Assembly (NCBI GenBank): GCA_014379275.1
Contig: JACMMA010000344.1
Span: 1 to 9,178 of the forward strand
Reading direction: 5' to 3'
From: Armatimonadota bacterium
Lineage (GTDB): Bacteria; Armatimonadota; Armatimonadia; Armatimonadales; Armatimonadaceae
DNA: 9,178 bases
Both the position numbers and the translations under genes were made by a program. Positions 1 through 6,352 of the stretch are shown piece after piece (positions within the stretch are counted from its first letter, which is position 1; the number at the start of each line of letters is the position of its first letter). The notes under the pieces are model-generated. The model had not been told where the DNA came from. It searched no databases and worked only from the letters and a program-made list of their open reading frames with translations.

Positions 1-2
1 CG

Positions 3-191
3 AAACCGGTAACAACGACTGTTCGCGGGAAAACAGCAAGGGCTAACACAACTCGCGTGAAGCCTTACGTAGTCACAGCACCGCAGGTCCTACGATGCAA
101 CGTGAGGTTGCCCCCGTCCGGGCAGGACAAAAAAGAAACGAGGCAGGGACAACAAACGCCACCGTCGAACCGTACAACAAAGCAGGACTAG
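3..191 (+). CDS. Possible C-terminal tail of an upstream gene (5' end outside the window)
   Basis: The reading frame starting at base 3 is open from the window edge for 62 codons and stops at TAG 189-191, which is 20 bases before the preferred start of the glycosyltransferase. The encoded tail is very polar and basic, rich in Thr, Lys, Gln and Pro (near the end it reads SGQDKKETRQGQQTPP), like a disordered C-terminal extension. No family is recognisable. An open stretch of this length can occur by chance at this GC content, so the call rests mainly on its neat position before the next gene. The alternative is that bases 1-211 are non-coding, or that the glycosyltransferase starts at ATG 95. 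Confidence 0.3.
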   Translation, partial: KPVTTTVRGKTARANTTRVKPYVVTAPQVLRCNVRLPPSGQDKKETRQGQQTPPSNRTTKQD

Positions 192-211
192 TTTTTATTC
201 TTCATAACCGT

Positions 212-1366
212 ATGGCACAATATTTTCCGGGGACACTCCCCAAAGTCGCGCACCTACTTCGGCCTGCGCAGGGCGGCATGCGCGAGTTGGTACGAACGCT
301 TCTCCTCGCATCACCACCGCGAACACCCCCGTTACTCTTTGCCCCGGAAGAAACCCTGGCTGCACTCGCAGACTCCATCCCGGACTCCTCCCACCGGCAG
401 ATTCTGCGGGTAGAAAGTTCTGCACCCTATCACCAGATCGCCGCCGGGCAAAACGCCGGACGGTTCGCGAGGAACAGCGGGGCGGAGTTGCTTCATGGTC
501 ATGGACTTCGCTACGCCCCGCTTTTTGCGGCGGCGGCAGTCTCGGGGGGATTGCCGCTCATCGTTTCGCTTCATAATCTCGTCCCGCGCGATCTGACCGG
601 ACTGCAAAAGACGGCGGCACGCACCGCGCTATCGCGGGCCAGTGCGGTCATAGCCGTTTCTCATGCAGTCGCAGATAGCGCGGCGGGAATCGTCGCGGAG
701 CGCGAACGGATCGTCACCATCCCGAACGGCATAGACATCTCGCGGTTCTCCCTCGTTGCCGCCGAGCAGCAAGACCGGCGCCGTATCCAGCGCGAATCGC
801 TCCTCGTCGCCCCGCAGGACTCGCTCGTTGTTTGCCTGTCCCGGTTATCGCCGGAAAAAGATGTCACTAATCTGCTGGAAGCGTTCGCCCTTCTCACGCG
901 CCATTCCCCCCGTTTGCGCCTTTGTATCGCGGGCGAAGGGCGCCTACGTAAATCGCTCGAATGGCATATCAACCTGCTCGGGCTAACGGAGAAAGCGACC
1001 CTGCTCGGGGTTTTCCCCCGCGAAAAGATCAGCGATCTACTATTCGCCGCCGATATTTTCGCTCTGTCATCACGCGAAGAAGGTTTATCGCTCGCGATTC
1101 TGGAAGCGATGGCGTCCGGATTGCCGGTCGTCGCGACCAATGTCGGTGGGATACCGGAAGCGGTACAGACCGGCGTAACCGGGATTCTCGCACCGCCCCA
1201 AGACCCGGGTGCCTTCGCCGACGCACTACGAACCCTACTATCCGACCCCGCGAAAAGTGAAAGGATGGGCAGTGCGGGCAGATCCCGTGTCTCCGAACTA
1301 TTCACCGACTCGGCGATGATCGCTTCGACATTTCGTCTTTATAATCGGATAGTGCACACGCGATGA
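212..1366 (+). CDS. GT4-family glycosyltransferase (GT-B fold)
   Basis: A predicted retaining glycosyltransferase of family GT4 that transfers a sugar from a nucleotide-sugar donor, acting on the cytoplasmic side of the membrane. Residues are numbered from ATG 212 (384 aa, the usual family length). The N-terminal Rossmann domain opens with HLLRPAQGGM (14-23), the glycine-rich acceptor-side loop, followed by HGHG (95-98). The linker IPNGID (170-175) leads to the donor domain with SRLSPEKD (210-217), IAGEG (239-243) and the EX7E signature in EEGLSLAILEAMASGLPVVAT (Glu290 and Glu298). An upstream in-frame ATG at 95 would add 39 residues unlike the family N-terminus, so 212 is preferred although it has no clear ribosome binding site; a TATTCT box at 196-201 could allow a near-leaderless transcript. 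The stop codon overlaps the next start (ATGA), indicating translational coupling. Donor and acceptor are unknown; surface polysaccharide or glycolipid synthesis is inferred. Confidence 0.9.
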   Translation: MAQYFPGTLPKVAHLLRPAQGGMRELVRTLLLASPPRTPPLLFAPEETLAALADSIPDSSHRQILRVESSAPYHQIAAGQNAGRFARNSGAELLHGHGLRYAPLFAAAAVSGGLPLIVSLHNLVPRDLTGLQKTAARTALSRASAVIAVSHAVADSAAGIVAERERIVTIPNGIDISRFSLVAAEQQDRRRIQRESLLVAPQDSLVVCLSRLSPEKDVTNLLEAFALLTRHSPRLRLCIAGEGRLRKSLEWHINLLGLTEKATLLGVFPREKISDLLFAADIFALSSREEGLSLAILEAMASGLPVVATNVGGIPEAVQTGVTGILAPPQDPGAFADALRTLLSDPAKSERMGSAGRSRVSELFTDSAMIASTFRLYNRIVHTR

Positions 1367-3171
1367 AACGAATCGTGCTCGCGGTGATCTGTCTGATGCT
1401 CGCGCTCGGCACCGCCGTGTTACGCCCGCGTTTTTCCCCGATACCGCGACCGTTGCCGACATCGCCGGGTGGATCGGTACTTATTGCTGTGGAAGGTTTG
1501 GGCGTAAGCGAAGGAAGCGCAACGTTCGCGGGAATGAAGTTTTCCAGTTATGGTTTGATGCCGACGCGGAACGGGACACCAGACGACAGTGATTTCAACG
1601 CCGGGCTACGTATGATTCTCGCCGGGTCACGCCCTCCCGCACCGGATGCACCAACGCTGATCGATTTCACCCGGCAACAAAGGGCGCCCTTTCACCTCCA
1701 TACATTGACGGGGGCAAACGCGGTTCAAGACGCGGCGAACTTGGTTGCTAAACTGACCATGCCGAACGGTCTACCTCAGAACACCTCCCTATTCGTCGTC
1801 GGAGTCACCCCTTCAACCGCCGCACTCGGACGCCGCGAGCGGGTTGCCCCGGTATATTTCTGGATGCGGGAAACAGCGATTCCGCAGCCGAGTTTGCTGA
1901 CATCGCCTTCCACGCGGCGGCGCCCGGGGCTTGTAGCGGCAACCGATATCGCCTCGACAGTATCCGCTTCGCTAGATCTGCCCGCGGAAGCACGACGCAT
2001 CGGGGACGGACGCCCGATGGAAACCTTCCCGACTCTTTCTCACTCACGAACGCCGTTTGCGACGGCATCCGACCCACTGGCAGGTATTCTGCAGCGACAG
2101 GCGACTACCTGGGGACTACAGGCGCGGGAACAAAAACTTTTACCCGCGGTTCCCTGGATTCTTGCGGTGTTGTTCGTTGTCTCGAAATGGGGTAGATACG
2201 CACCGCTTCAAACAGCGGCACGGGCAGCGATTTTATCCACCCCACTTGCCCTTATCGCCGGTGCTCCGTTCGTGACGACCGCCGTTCCGACGCTGACATC
2301 CTCCGGTTCGTTCGTTTACCTTCTTGCCGCGATATTGATCCTGGCACTGGCGACTCTCGCAGGCCGCGACAAACAGTGGGGGGATCGGCTGCCGCGCCTC
2401 CTCGCGTTTTTGACTGCTCTGGTGGTAACGGTGGATACCTGCGGGGGCGGCTATCTGCTCTCACGGACACCGCTTTCCTACTCCGTGCTGGAGGCGGCTC
2501 GGTTCTACGGCATCGGGAACGAGGTGTCTGGTTTGTTTCTTGGCGCGGCAATTGTTGCGGTGGGCGCGAATCAGGGAGTAGCGGTTACGCTTTGCTGGGG
2601 CTTGACAGCGGCAGTGATTCTTGGCGCACCCGCGTTAGGGGCAGACGCCGGCGGTTTTATCGCCGCGTTAGTAGGGTTCACGACTCTCTCGCTCGCCAAC
2701 CGACGCGGTGCGAATTCATCTACGACAAGGAACAAGGGTAGTTTCGTGTATGCCGGGATCGCGGTCGCGGTTGCCATCTTCGCCTTCGCACTCTGGGACG
2801 GGTCCCGTCCCGCATCTTCCCGCACACACATCGGCGAGGCAGTAACGAGGGCACGGGAAACGGGTTTTGGAAGCATCGCAACGATGGCGAGACGGAAGGT
2901 TCTGGTGAACACGCGCCTTCTGACTACATCACCGTGGGCAATCTTGTTGTATGTGCAGGTCGCGACGATTGTATGGCGGTATCAGCGCGAAAGCCGGGGA
3001 GGGAAAGCAAAACTTGCCCCCCCCGCGCCTGTGACACACCTTGCGCTTTTCGCAACGATGCTTACGTTATTCGCCCTGAATGACTCGGGTGTCGTCGCCG
3101 GAGCGACCTGCGGTTGTTGGCTATTAAGTTCACAAGAATACGACGGGTTGGATGCCGCGAGCACCAAATAG
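1363..3171 (+). CDS. Multi-spanning membrane protein with N-terminal alkaline-phosphatase-like region and YGIGNE motif
   Basis: 602 aa. Residues 1-20 form a signal anchor. About 35-230 resemble the core of alkaline-phosphatase/phosphodiesterase superfamily proteins: a VLIAVEGLG strand at the start, then VAPVYFW (161-167), LLTSPSTRRRPGLVAATDIASTV (178-200) and a GRPM segment (216-219), the layout seen in that fold near the end of its sheet. The usual metal-binding Asp of the first strand appears to be Glu44, and no full metal set is visible, so the domain may be inactive. From about 260 come roughly eight hydrophobic spans, with FYGIGNE (381-387), ADAGG (427-431) and NDSGV (573-577). I recall these motifs from uncharacterised Firmicutes membrane proteins with the same two-part architecture; that is memory, not a search. 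It overlaps the glycosyltransferase stop by 4 bases, so the two probably work together on an envelope glycan. A C8 run lies at 3017-3024 without breaking the frame. Confidence 0.82.
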   Translation: MKRIVLAVICLMLALGTAVLRPRFSPIPRPLPTSPGGSVLIAVEGLGVSEGSATFAGMKFSSYGLMPTRNGTPDDSDFNAGLRMILAGSRPPAPDAPTLIDFTRQQRAPFHLHTLTGANAVQDAANLVAKLTMPNGLPQNTSLFVVGVTPSTAALGRRERVAPVYFWMRETAIPQPSLLTSPSTRRRPGLVAATDIASTVSASLDLPAEARRIGDGRPMETFPTLSHSRTPFATASDPLAGILQRQATTWGLQAREQKLLPAVPWILAVLFVVSKWGRYAPLQTAARAAILSTPLALIAGAPFVTTAVPTLTSSGSFVYLLAAILILALATLAGRDKQWGDRLPRLLAFLTALVVTVDTCGGGYLLSRTPLSYSVLEAARFYGIGNEVSGLFLGAAIVAVGANQGVAVTLCWGLTAAVILGAPALGADAGGFIAALVGFTTLSLANRRGANSSTTRNKGSFVYAGIAVAVAIFAFALWDGSRPASSRTHIGEAVTRARETGFGSIATMARRKVLVNTRLLTTSPWAILLYVQVATIVWRYQRESRGGKAKLAPPAPVTHLALFATMLTLFALNDSGVVAGATCGCWLLSSQEYDGLDAASTK

Positions 3172-3176
3172 GTGGA

Positions 3177-3740
3177 CTAAAAACGGTACCCGGCCATGAG
3201 TTGAAAACCGCCGACGAACTGATCATCGTATTTGTACGGGTAGTGGTATTTCAGCTCAGCGAAGACCTGCTTAGTTAGATTCAGGCCCACCGTGCCATAA
3301 AAGCCGAAAATGTATTTATCCTGGTTCGAGGTGAATCCCGCCAGGTCCATCTTGACATTGTACAGACCGATGCCGCCACCGTAGAAGTAGTTCTGCTTGC
3401 CGTCCGTCCAGTTTTGCCCGATGGTGATGGGAATGATCCGCAGATCGCCCTCGTTGATATAGCCGACGCTAAAAACTGAGTACGACGAGTTCAGTTCCAC
3501 CAGGTTCTGAATCGTGTATTCCGCCTCGATCGAAAACAGAACATCGCTCGAGGCGCGACGCGCCGTGTCCTCGGACGGGTTATACGCACCGACTTTCAGT
3601 GCGAACGGTTTGGTTACCGCCGTGGGAATTGTTTGTGCCTGAGCGGTAGTGGTCCCGAACAGAACGCCGATTGAGAGCGACGCAGCGACGGTCATCATGC
3701 CGAACGCCCGATTGGTGCCGCGAAAAGTGGTCAACGCCAT
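3177..3740 (-). CDS. Small outer-membrane beta-barrel protein (porin-like)
   Basis: 187 aa from ATG 3740. Residues 1-35 are a signal peptide: basic start, hydrophobic core around 15-29, and cleavage after AQA. The mature part has alternating polar/hydrophobic strands with many aromatics and glycines (ENLV-like turns, YFYGGGIGLYNV, GFYGTVGLNL, FAELKYHYPY) and ends in QLMAGYRF. A terminal Phe after an amphipathic strand is the classic BAM recognition signature. Length fits an 8-stranded barrel of the OmpW/OmpA-like kind; ligand and function are unknown. The reading frame continues upstream to 3815, but the promoter lies inside that part, excluding the longer form. AGGAGG abuts the ATG with no spacer, whereas a TTG two codons later (3732-3734) has an ideal 6-base spacer, so translation may really begin at the TTG. 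It converges on the membrane-protein gene with 5 bases between stops, leaving no room for a terminator. Confidence 0.85.
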   Translation of the reverse strand: MALTTFRGTNRAFGMMTVAASLSIGVLFGTTTAQAQTIPTAVTKPFALKVGAYNPSEDTARRASSDVLFSIEAEYTIQNLVELNSSYSVFSVGYINEGDLRIIPITIGQNWTDGKQNYFYGGGIGLYNVKMDLAGFTSNQDKYIFGFYGTVGLNLTKQVFAELKYHYPYKYDDQFVGGFQLMAGYRF

Positions 3741-3746
3741 CCTCCT
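3741..3746 (-). promoter_or_regulatory. Strong Shine-Dalgarno AGGAGG of the beta-barrel gene
   Basis: The minus strand reads AGGAGG directly against ATG 3740, with TTG 3734 six bases further on. The spacing favours the TTG as the true start, although ATG is the more usual codon. The two choices differ by only two residues. Confidence 0.7.
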
Positions 3747-3798
3747 ACTGTTAACCGCCCACATAAATATAGGAACCGTGGGACGGAATTCCTGCCCG

Positions 3799-3828
3799 AT
3801 TATAAGGACCAACACCGCTCGCTGTCAA
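3799..3828 (-). promoter_or_regulatory. Consensus sigma70 promoter of the beta-barrel gene
   Basis: The minus strand carries TTGACA (3823-3828), an 18-base spacer and TATAAT (3799-3804); both hexamers are perfect consensus. The expected transcription start is near 3792, giving a leader of about 50 bases before the start codon. This predicts strong constitutive expression, as is common for abundant outer-membrane proteins. Confidence 0.85.
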
Positions 3829-3847
3829 GCGCAATCGTTATTTCAGC

Positions 3848-3888
3848 AAAAAAGCGGGTCACAACTCCTTAGAGGAGCGCGACCCGCC
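3848..3888 (-). terminator. Intrinsic terminator of the PEP-CTERM-type gene
   Basis: On the minus strand, GCGGGTC (3882-3888) pairs with GACCCGC (3855-3861). An inner CTCCT/AGGAG pairing extends the stem, and seven U follow (3848-3854). It begins 29 bases after the stop codon at 3917 and lies just upstream of the beta-barrel promoter, insulating the two minus-strand units. Confidence 0.9.
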
Positions 3889-3916
3889 GAAAGTTGCGTA
3901 TGGATGCGCAAAAAAA

Positions 3917-4723
3917 TCACTTCGCGCCGTGCTTACGTTTAGCACCTCGTCCGCGTAAACGGCGGACCCCGGTCCCGAGTAAACCGACCGAGCCCCCGAT
4001 GGCGAGCGAGACGGCGGCGGGCGGCGCGGGAACCGGCTGAAGAACCTGGAGACGGAGGTCGTCGATCGCAAGCCCGTCGTCCGACAACGAGGCGTTGAAA
4101 TCGCTGAACCGCAAAAACAGAGTTTGATTCGGGTTCAGCGTCGCGGAAAAACCGCCCGTCACTGCCGAAGTGGAAAAAGGGTCGGTCCTCGCGGCGGTGA
4201 TGGCGGCGGCGACCGACGGTCCATTATAATCGAGCGCATCAACATCCGTGTATGTGCCCGTGGTTAACGAGGTGGCGTTCGTCGAGTAGGCAAAGTCGAG
4301 CCTGTCGGATCGGTTGGGACCTCCGATGCGCCATGTTTCACCGCGGTAGGAGAGAAGGAACTGATTTATCGCCACGCCGCTGTTGTTCACAAACGAGACC
4401 CCGAAAGTCGCCTGGAGTGAGCCAGATTGTATGATCCCTAAAGCCCGGTCTGAGTCACCGGTCCCGCCAAAGCTATAGGTATCACCGGTGCCAGTGGAAC
4501 CGTTGTTGACGTTATAGGCTTCGTTATTCGTGGAGGTCGAGCTTCCTTCTTCATTGATGACGAAACCGGCGGGCAATTGTGTATTGTTAGTACCTGTCGA
4601 TGCGAGGGAATTGAAATCCTGGGTGTAGATGAACGTGGGAGAAGTGATGGATATTTGCGCCTGAGCAACAGGCGCAACCGTTGCCAGCGAGAGAACAGAC
4701 AGAGCGATGACACGTGGACGCAT
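3917..4723 (-). CDS. Secreted protein with PEP-CTERM-like sorting tail
   Basis: 268 aa from ATG 4723. Residues 1-22 are a signal peptide cleaved after AQA. The body (about 25-226) is an Asn/Ser/Thr-rich, all-beta extracellular domain: it opens with FIYTQDFNSLAST, has GDTYSFGGTGDSDRALG, SYRGETWRIG and DRLDFAYSTNATSLTTGTYTDVD in order, and closes with SDDGLAIDDLRL. I recognise this pattern from modules in ExeM/NucH-like and other surface proteins; it is thought to be adhesive or carbohydrate-binding rather than catalytic. Residues 231-268 are VPAPPAA, a hydrophobic helix (about 236-253) and RRLRGR plus a basic end: the layout of exosortase substrates, with PAP where PEP is usual. An in-frame GTG at 4744 would add seven residues but lacks a ribosome binding site and spoils the signal peptide. 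AAAGGA lies 12 bases before ATG 4723, a rather long spacer. The leader is long (about 120 bases) and carries two of the four motif copies listed separately. Confidence 0.85.
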   Translation of the reverse strand: MRPRVIALSVLSLATVAPVAQAQISITSPTFIYTQDFNSLASTGTNNTQLPAGFVINEEGSSTSTNNEAYNVNNGSTGTGDTYSFGGTGDSDRALGIIQSGSLQATFGVSFVNNSGVAINQFLLSYRGETWRIGGPNRSDRLDFAYSTNATSLTTGTYTDVDALDYNGPSVAAAITAARTDPFSTSAVTGGFSATLNPNQTLFLRFSDFNASLSDDGLAIDDLRLQVLQPVPAPPAAVSLAIGGSVGLLGTGVRRLRGRGAKRKHGAK

Positions 4724-4782
4724 GAAAAAATCGATTCCTTTCACTCACGACGCGGGGAAAACAAACAGGTCTCGCCGTGAAT

Positions 4783-4925
4783 CGCACAAACGTTTCGAGT
4801 TTTGTGCATAAACGCTTGGTCGCGTTCGCAAACATACCGACCGAGCGTTTATATTATACTCATATTCATGCAACAAAGCATAGTATTTTTATTAAAGGAA
4901 AATTAAATTTCGGAACGTTTGTGCG
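4783..4925. repeat. Four-copy nested inverted-repeat array, probable operator sites
   Basis: Copy A (4783-4797, + strand, CGCACAAACGTTTCG) and copy D (4911-4925, reverse) match at 14 of 15 bases. Copy B (4808-4822, ATAAACGCTTGGTCG) and copy C (4838-4852, reverse) also match at 14 of 15. All four share AAACG followed by a pyrimidine and T, and the order is A, B, C reversed, D reversed. The central CG pairs lie 22, 33 and 70 bases apart, the first two near whole helical turns. C covers the predicted start of transcription, A and B lie in the leader, and D lies about 70 bases upstream. The core resembles the AANCGNTT half-palindromes of LacI-family operators (established family knowledge); the identity of the binder is inference. 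A foldback mobile element is an alternative, but no flanking target duplication is seen. Confidence 0.6.
4853..4881 (-). promoter_or_regulatory. Probable promoter of the PEP-CTERM-type gene
   Basis: The minus strand has a perfect TATAAT (4853-4858) inside a strongly AT-rich stretch (about 4848-4910). The best -35 candidate at 17-base spacing is ATGCTT (4876-4881), which is poor, so an activator or the AT-rich upstream DNA may be needed. The predicted start near 4846 falls inside one of the AAACGYT motif copies, which suggests repression by a bound protein. Confidence 0.55.
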
Positions 4926-5255
4926 CAGGTAGGATTTTTCGTCGTATCGGACCGCCGTTGCACCGAATGTAGAAGTGGTCCTGTTTGGCGACTCACGTTG
5001 ATTGCGTACCAATCCCTAGCCGCTGGGTCGCTTGTTGAAACGGGCGACAGATCCCACCCTTCATAAAGCGAAGGTCAGTAGTGAGAGGACGGAGGAGTCG
5101 AGGCATGAGTCGCCCACTTCCACCGACATGGTCTGTCGGGGCCATGGGATCGGACATGAAAATGAAGTGGCGTTAATCCGGAGAGTCGCGTTCCAACGAT
5201 CCTGCTACCGGGCGACGTCAGCACCGCAGTGGGCACAGTGTTGTAGTAACTTACC
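4926..5255. other. Gene-free stretch between moxR and the PEP-CTERM gene; possible structured RNA
   Basis: No convincing coding frame is present on either strand, although composition is close to that of the genes. Several complementary segments stand out: GGGCGAC 5042-5048 with GTCGCCC 5109-5115; GATCCCA 5050-5056 with TGGGATC 5145-5151 (crossing the first, so a pseudoknot if both form); a CCTTC/GAAGG hairpin at 5058-5074; a CCGACA/TGTCGG hairpin at 5123-5139; and GGCGACTC 4987-4994, which competes for 5107-5114. CGGGCGAC recurs at 5041 and 5209. This could be a non-coding RNA, the 3' untranslated region of moxR or a decayed element. No intrinsic terminator follows moxR here. Strand and boundaries cannot be fixed from one sequence. 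Confidence 0.35.
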
Positions 5256-6215
5256 CTACTGTTTCGCGACGCCGACCGGGACCGGGATGCGGTTTAGCAG
5301 GTCGGCGACTACGGCGGTATCACCGATGCCCCGAGCACGTGTTTCCGGTGTCAGCACGATTCGGTGCGCCAGGACGTAGGGGGCGAGACTCTTTACATCG
5401 TCGGGGAGCACGAAGTCACGCCCGAGTGTTGCAGCATACGCTTGCGCAGCATGTAGCAACGAAAGCGAACCACGCGGCGACGAACCGACTTCCACCTGAT
5501 GATGTTCACGGGTCGCCGTTACGATAGAAACGATGTACTCCTGCACTGATTTGTGGACATGCACAGACCGAACCGCATCTTGGAGGACCAGGAGTTCCTC
5601 GGTAGATAGCACCGCCCGGATCATGGCAAGGGGGTGCGCCTTGACCTGGAGGGACAAGATACGCACTTCATCTTCCATCGCCGGGTAACCGATACCCAGA
5701 CGCATCAGAAAGCGGTCTAGTTGCGCCTCAGGCAGGGCATATGTCCCGGAGTGTTCGATGTTATTCTGCGTTGCGATCACGAAGAAGGGGCGTGGCAAAG
5801 GGTGCGTCACGCCATCGGAAGTGACCTGTACTTCCTCCATGCATTCCAGCAACGCGGCCTGCGTCTTCGGCGTCGCGCGGTTGATTTCATCGGCGAGCAC
5901 TACGTTCGCGAAGACAGGCCCGGGACGAAACTCAAAATCCTGGGTTTTCTGATTAAATATCGAGGTTCCCGTAATATCGGCGGGAAGTAGATCGGGGGTA
6001 AACTGGATCCGCTTGAATGCCGAACCGAGAGACAGCGCGAGAGTTTTAGCGAGCGTTGTTTTCCCGACACCGGGAATGTCTTCTATCAGCAGATGACCGT
6101 TGCATAGCAATGCGACGATCGCGAGTTCCACCACGTCGCGCTTGCCGATGACCACGGTTTCTACCCGCTCGACCACCTGCCGAATCTGCGCTGCTACCTC
6201 GATACTGCTTGCCAT
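5256..6215 (-). CDS. MoxR-family AAA+ ATPase
   Basis: 319 aa, the usual length. A cytoplasmic chaperone-like ATPase thought to remodel or activate VWA-domain proteins or membrane-bound partners. Motifs in order: Walker A within EDIPGVGKTT (45-54, Lys52); the MoxR-typical FTPDLLPADITG (71-82); Walker B VVLADEINR (105-113) followed by ATPKTQAALLECMEE; sensor 1 VIATQN (146-151); LPEAQLDRF with the arginine finger (161-169); and sensor 2 GSSPRGSLSL (244-253). All catalytic residues are present, so it should be active. The start ATG has a GGGCGG purine stretch a few bases upstream and a promoter 33 bases further back. Unusually, the DUF58, transglutaminase or VWA genes that normally follow moxR are absent: downstream is the 511-base gap to the PEP-CTERM gene. 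The partner is therefore encoded elsewhere or differs from the standard set. Confidence 0.95.
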   Translation of the reverse strand: MASSIEVAAQIRQVVERVETVVIGKRDVVELAIVALLCNGHLLIEDIPGVGKTTLAKTLALSLGSAFKRIQFTPDLLPADITGTSIFNQKTQDFEFRPGPVFANVVLADEINRATPKTQAALLECMEEVQVTSDGVTHPLPRPFFVIATQNNIEHSGTYALPEAQLDRFLMRLGIGYPAMEDEVRILSLQVKAHPLAMIRAVLSTEELLVLQDAVRSVHVHKSVQEYIVSIVTATREHHQVEVGSSPRGSLSLLHAAQAYAATLGRDFVLPDDVKSLAPYVLAHRIVLTPETRARGIGDTAVVADLLNRIPVPVGVAKQ

Positions 6216-6247
6216 ATATCCGCCCTGTTTCTACAAATTGACGCATG

Positions 6248-6277
6248 AGTGTAGCACGTCTCGCTCGCCCGCGTCAA
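6248..6277 (-). promoter_or_regulatory. Sigma70-type promoter of the moxR gene
   Basis: The minus strand has TTGACG (6272-6277), an 18-base spacer and TACACT (6248-6253). The expected start near 6241 gives a leader of about 26 bases. This indicates that moxR is transcribed separately from the upstream lipoprotein gene. Confidence 0.65.
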
Positions 6278-6294
6278 TGCGGTACGCGAACGAC

Positions 6295-6339
6295 AGCGGG
6301 GGCGGAACGCCTTCTGCGTTCCGCCCCCGCTTTCTTTTC
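6295..6339. terminator. Perfect 16-bp hairpin after the BON lipoprotein gene
   Basis: AGCGGGGGCGGAACGC (6295-6310) and its exact complement (6316-6331) enclose a 5-base loop, the strongest hairpin in the window. It lies 21 bases after the lipoprotein stop, where a terminator for that minus-strand operon is expected. The T-rich tail (TTTCTTTTCT), however, is on the plus-strand side; the minus-strand transcript would continue into GUCGUUCGCG with no U run. It may stop the minus-strand operon through a U-less mechanism, protect its 3' end, or stop plus-strand antisense transcription. No plus-strand gene reads into it. Confidence 0.65.
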
Positions 6340-6352
6340 TGCCTAGGCTTAC

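Noticed and set aside
95..211. Longer glycosyltransferase start at ATG 95
   Set aside because: The 39 added residues are polar and unlike the family, whose proteins begin just before the HLLRPAQGGM segment. It is kept as an alternative because ATG 212 also lacks a Shine-Dalgarno sequence.
661..1305. Minus-strand open frame of 214 codons opposite the glycosyltransferase
   Set aside because: It is a Ser/Arg-rich shadow of a gene with all GT4 motifs, with no independent signal.
3741..3815. Upstream extension of the beta-barrel gene to a start at 3815
   Set aside because: The consensus TATAAT (3799-3804) lies inside this part, so it would not be transcribed, and the added residues would precede and spoil the signal peptide.
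4783..4925. Miniature inverted-repeat transposable element bounded by copies A and D
   Set aside because: No target-site duplication flanks the 143 bases; CAGGT occurs at 4766 and 4926 but the left copy is 12 bases away from the repeat. The position around a TATAAT box favours operators.
4921..5255. Group II intron
   Set aside because: Only the 5' GTGCG and a vague resemblance support it; no maturase, domain V or 3' end is visible.
5032..5379. Plus-strand open frame of 115 codons across the gap and the moxR end
   Set aside because: It overlaps the moxR 3' end in antisense, has a low-complexity composition without any family pattern and has no ribosome binding site.
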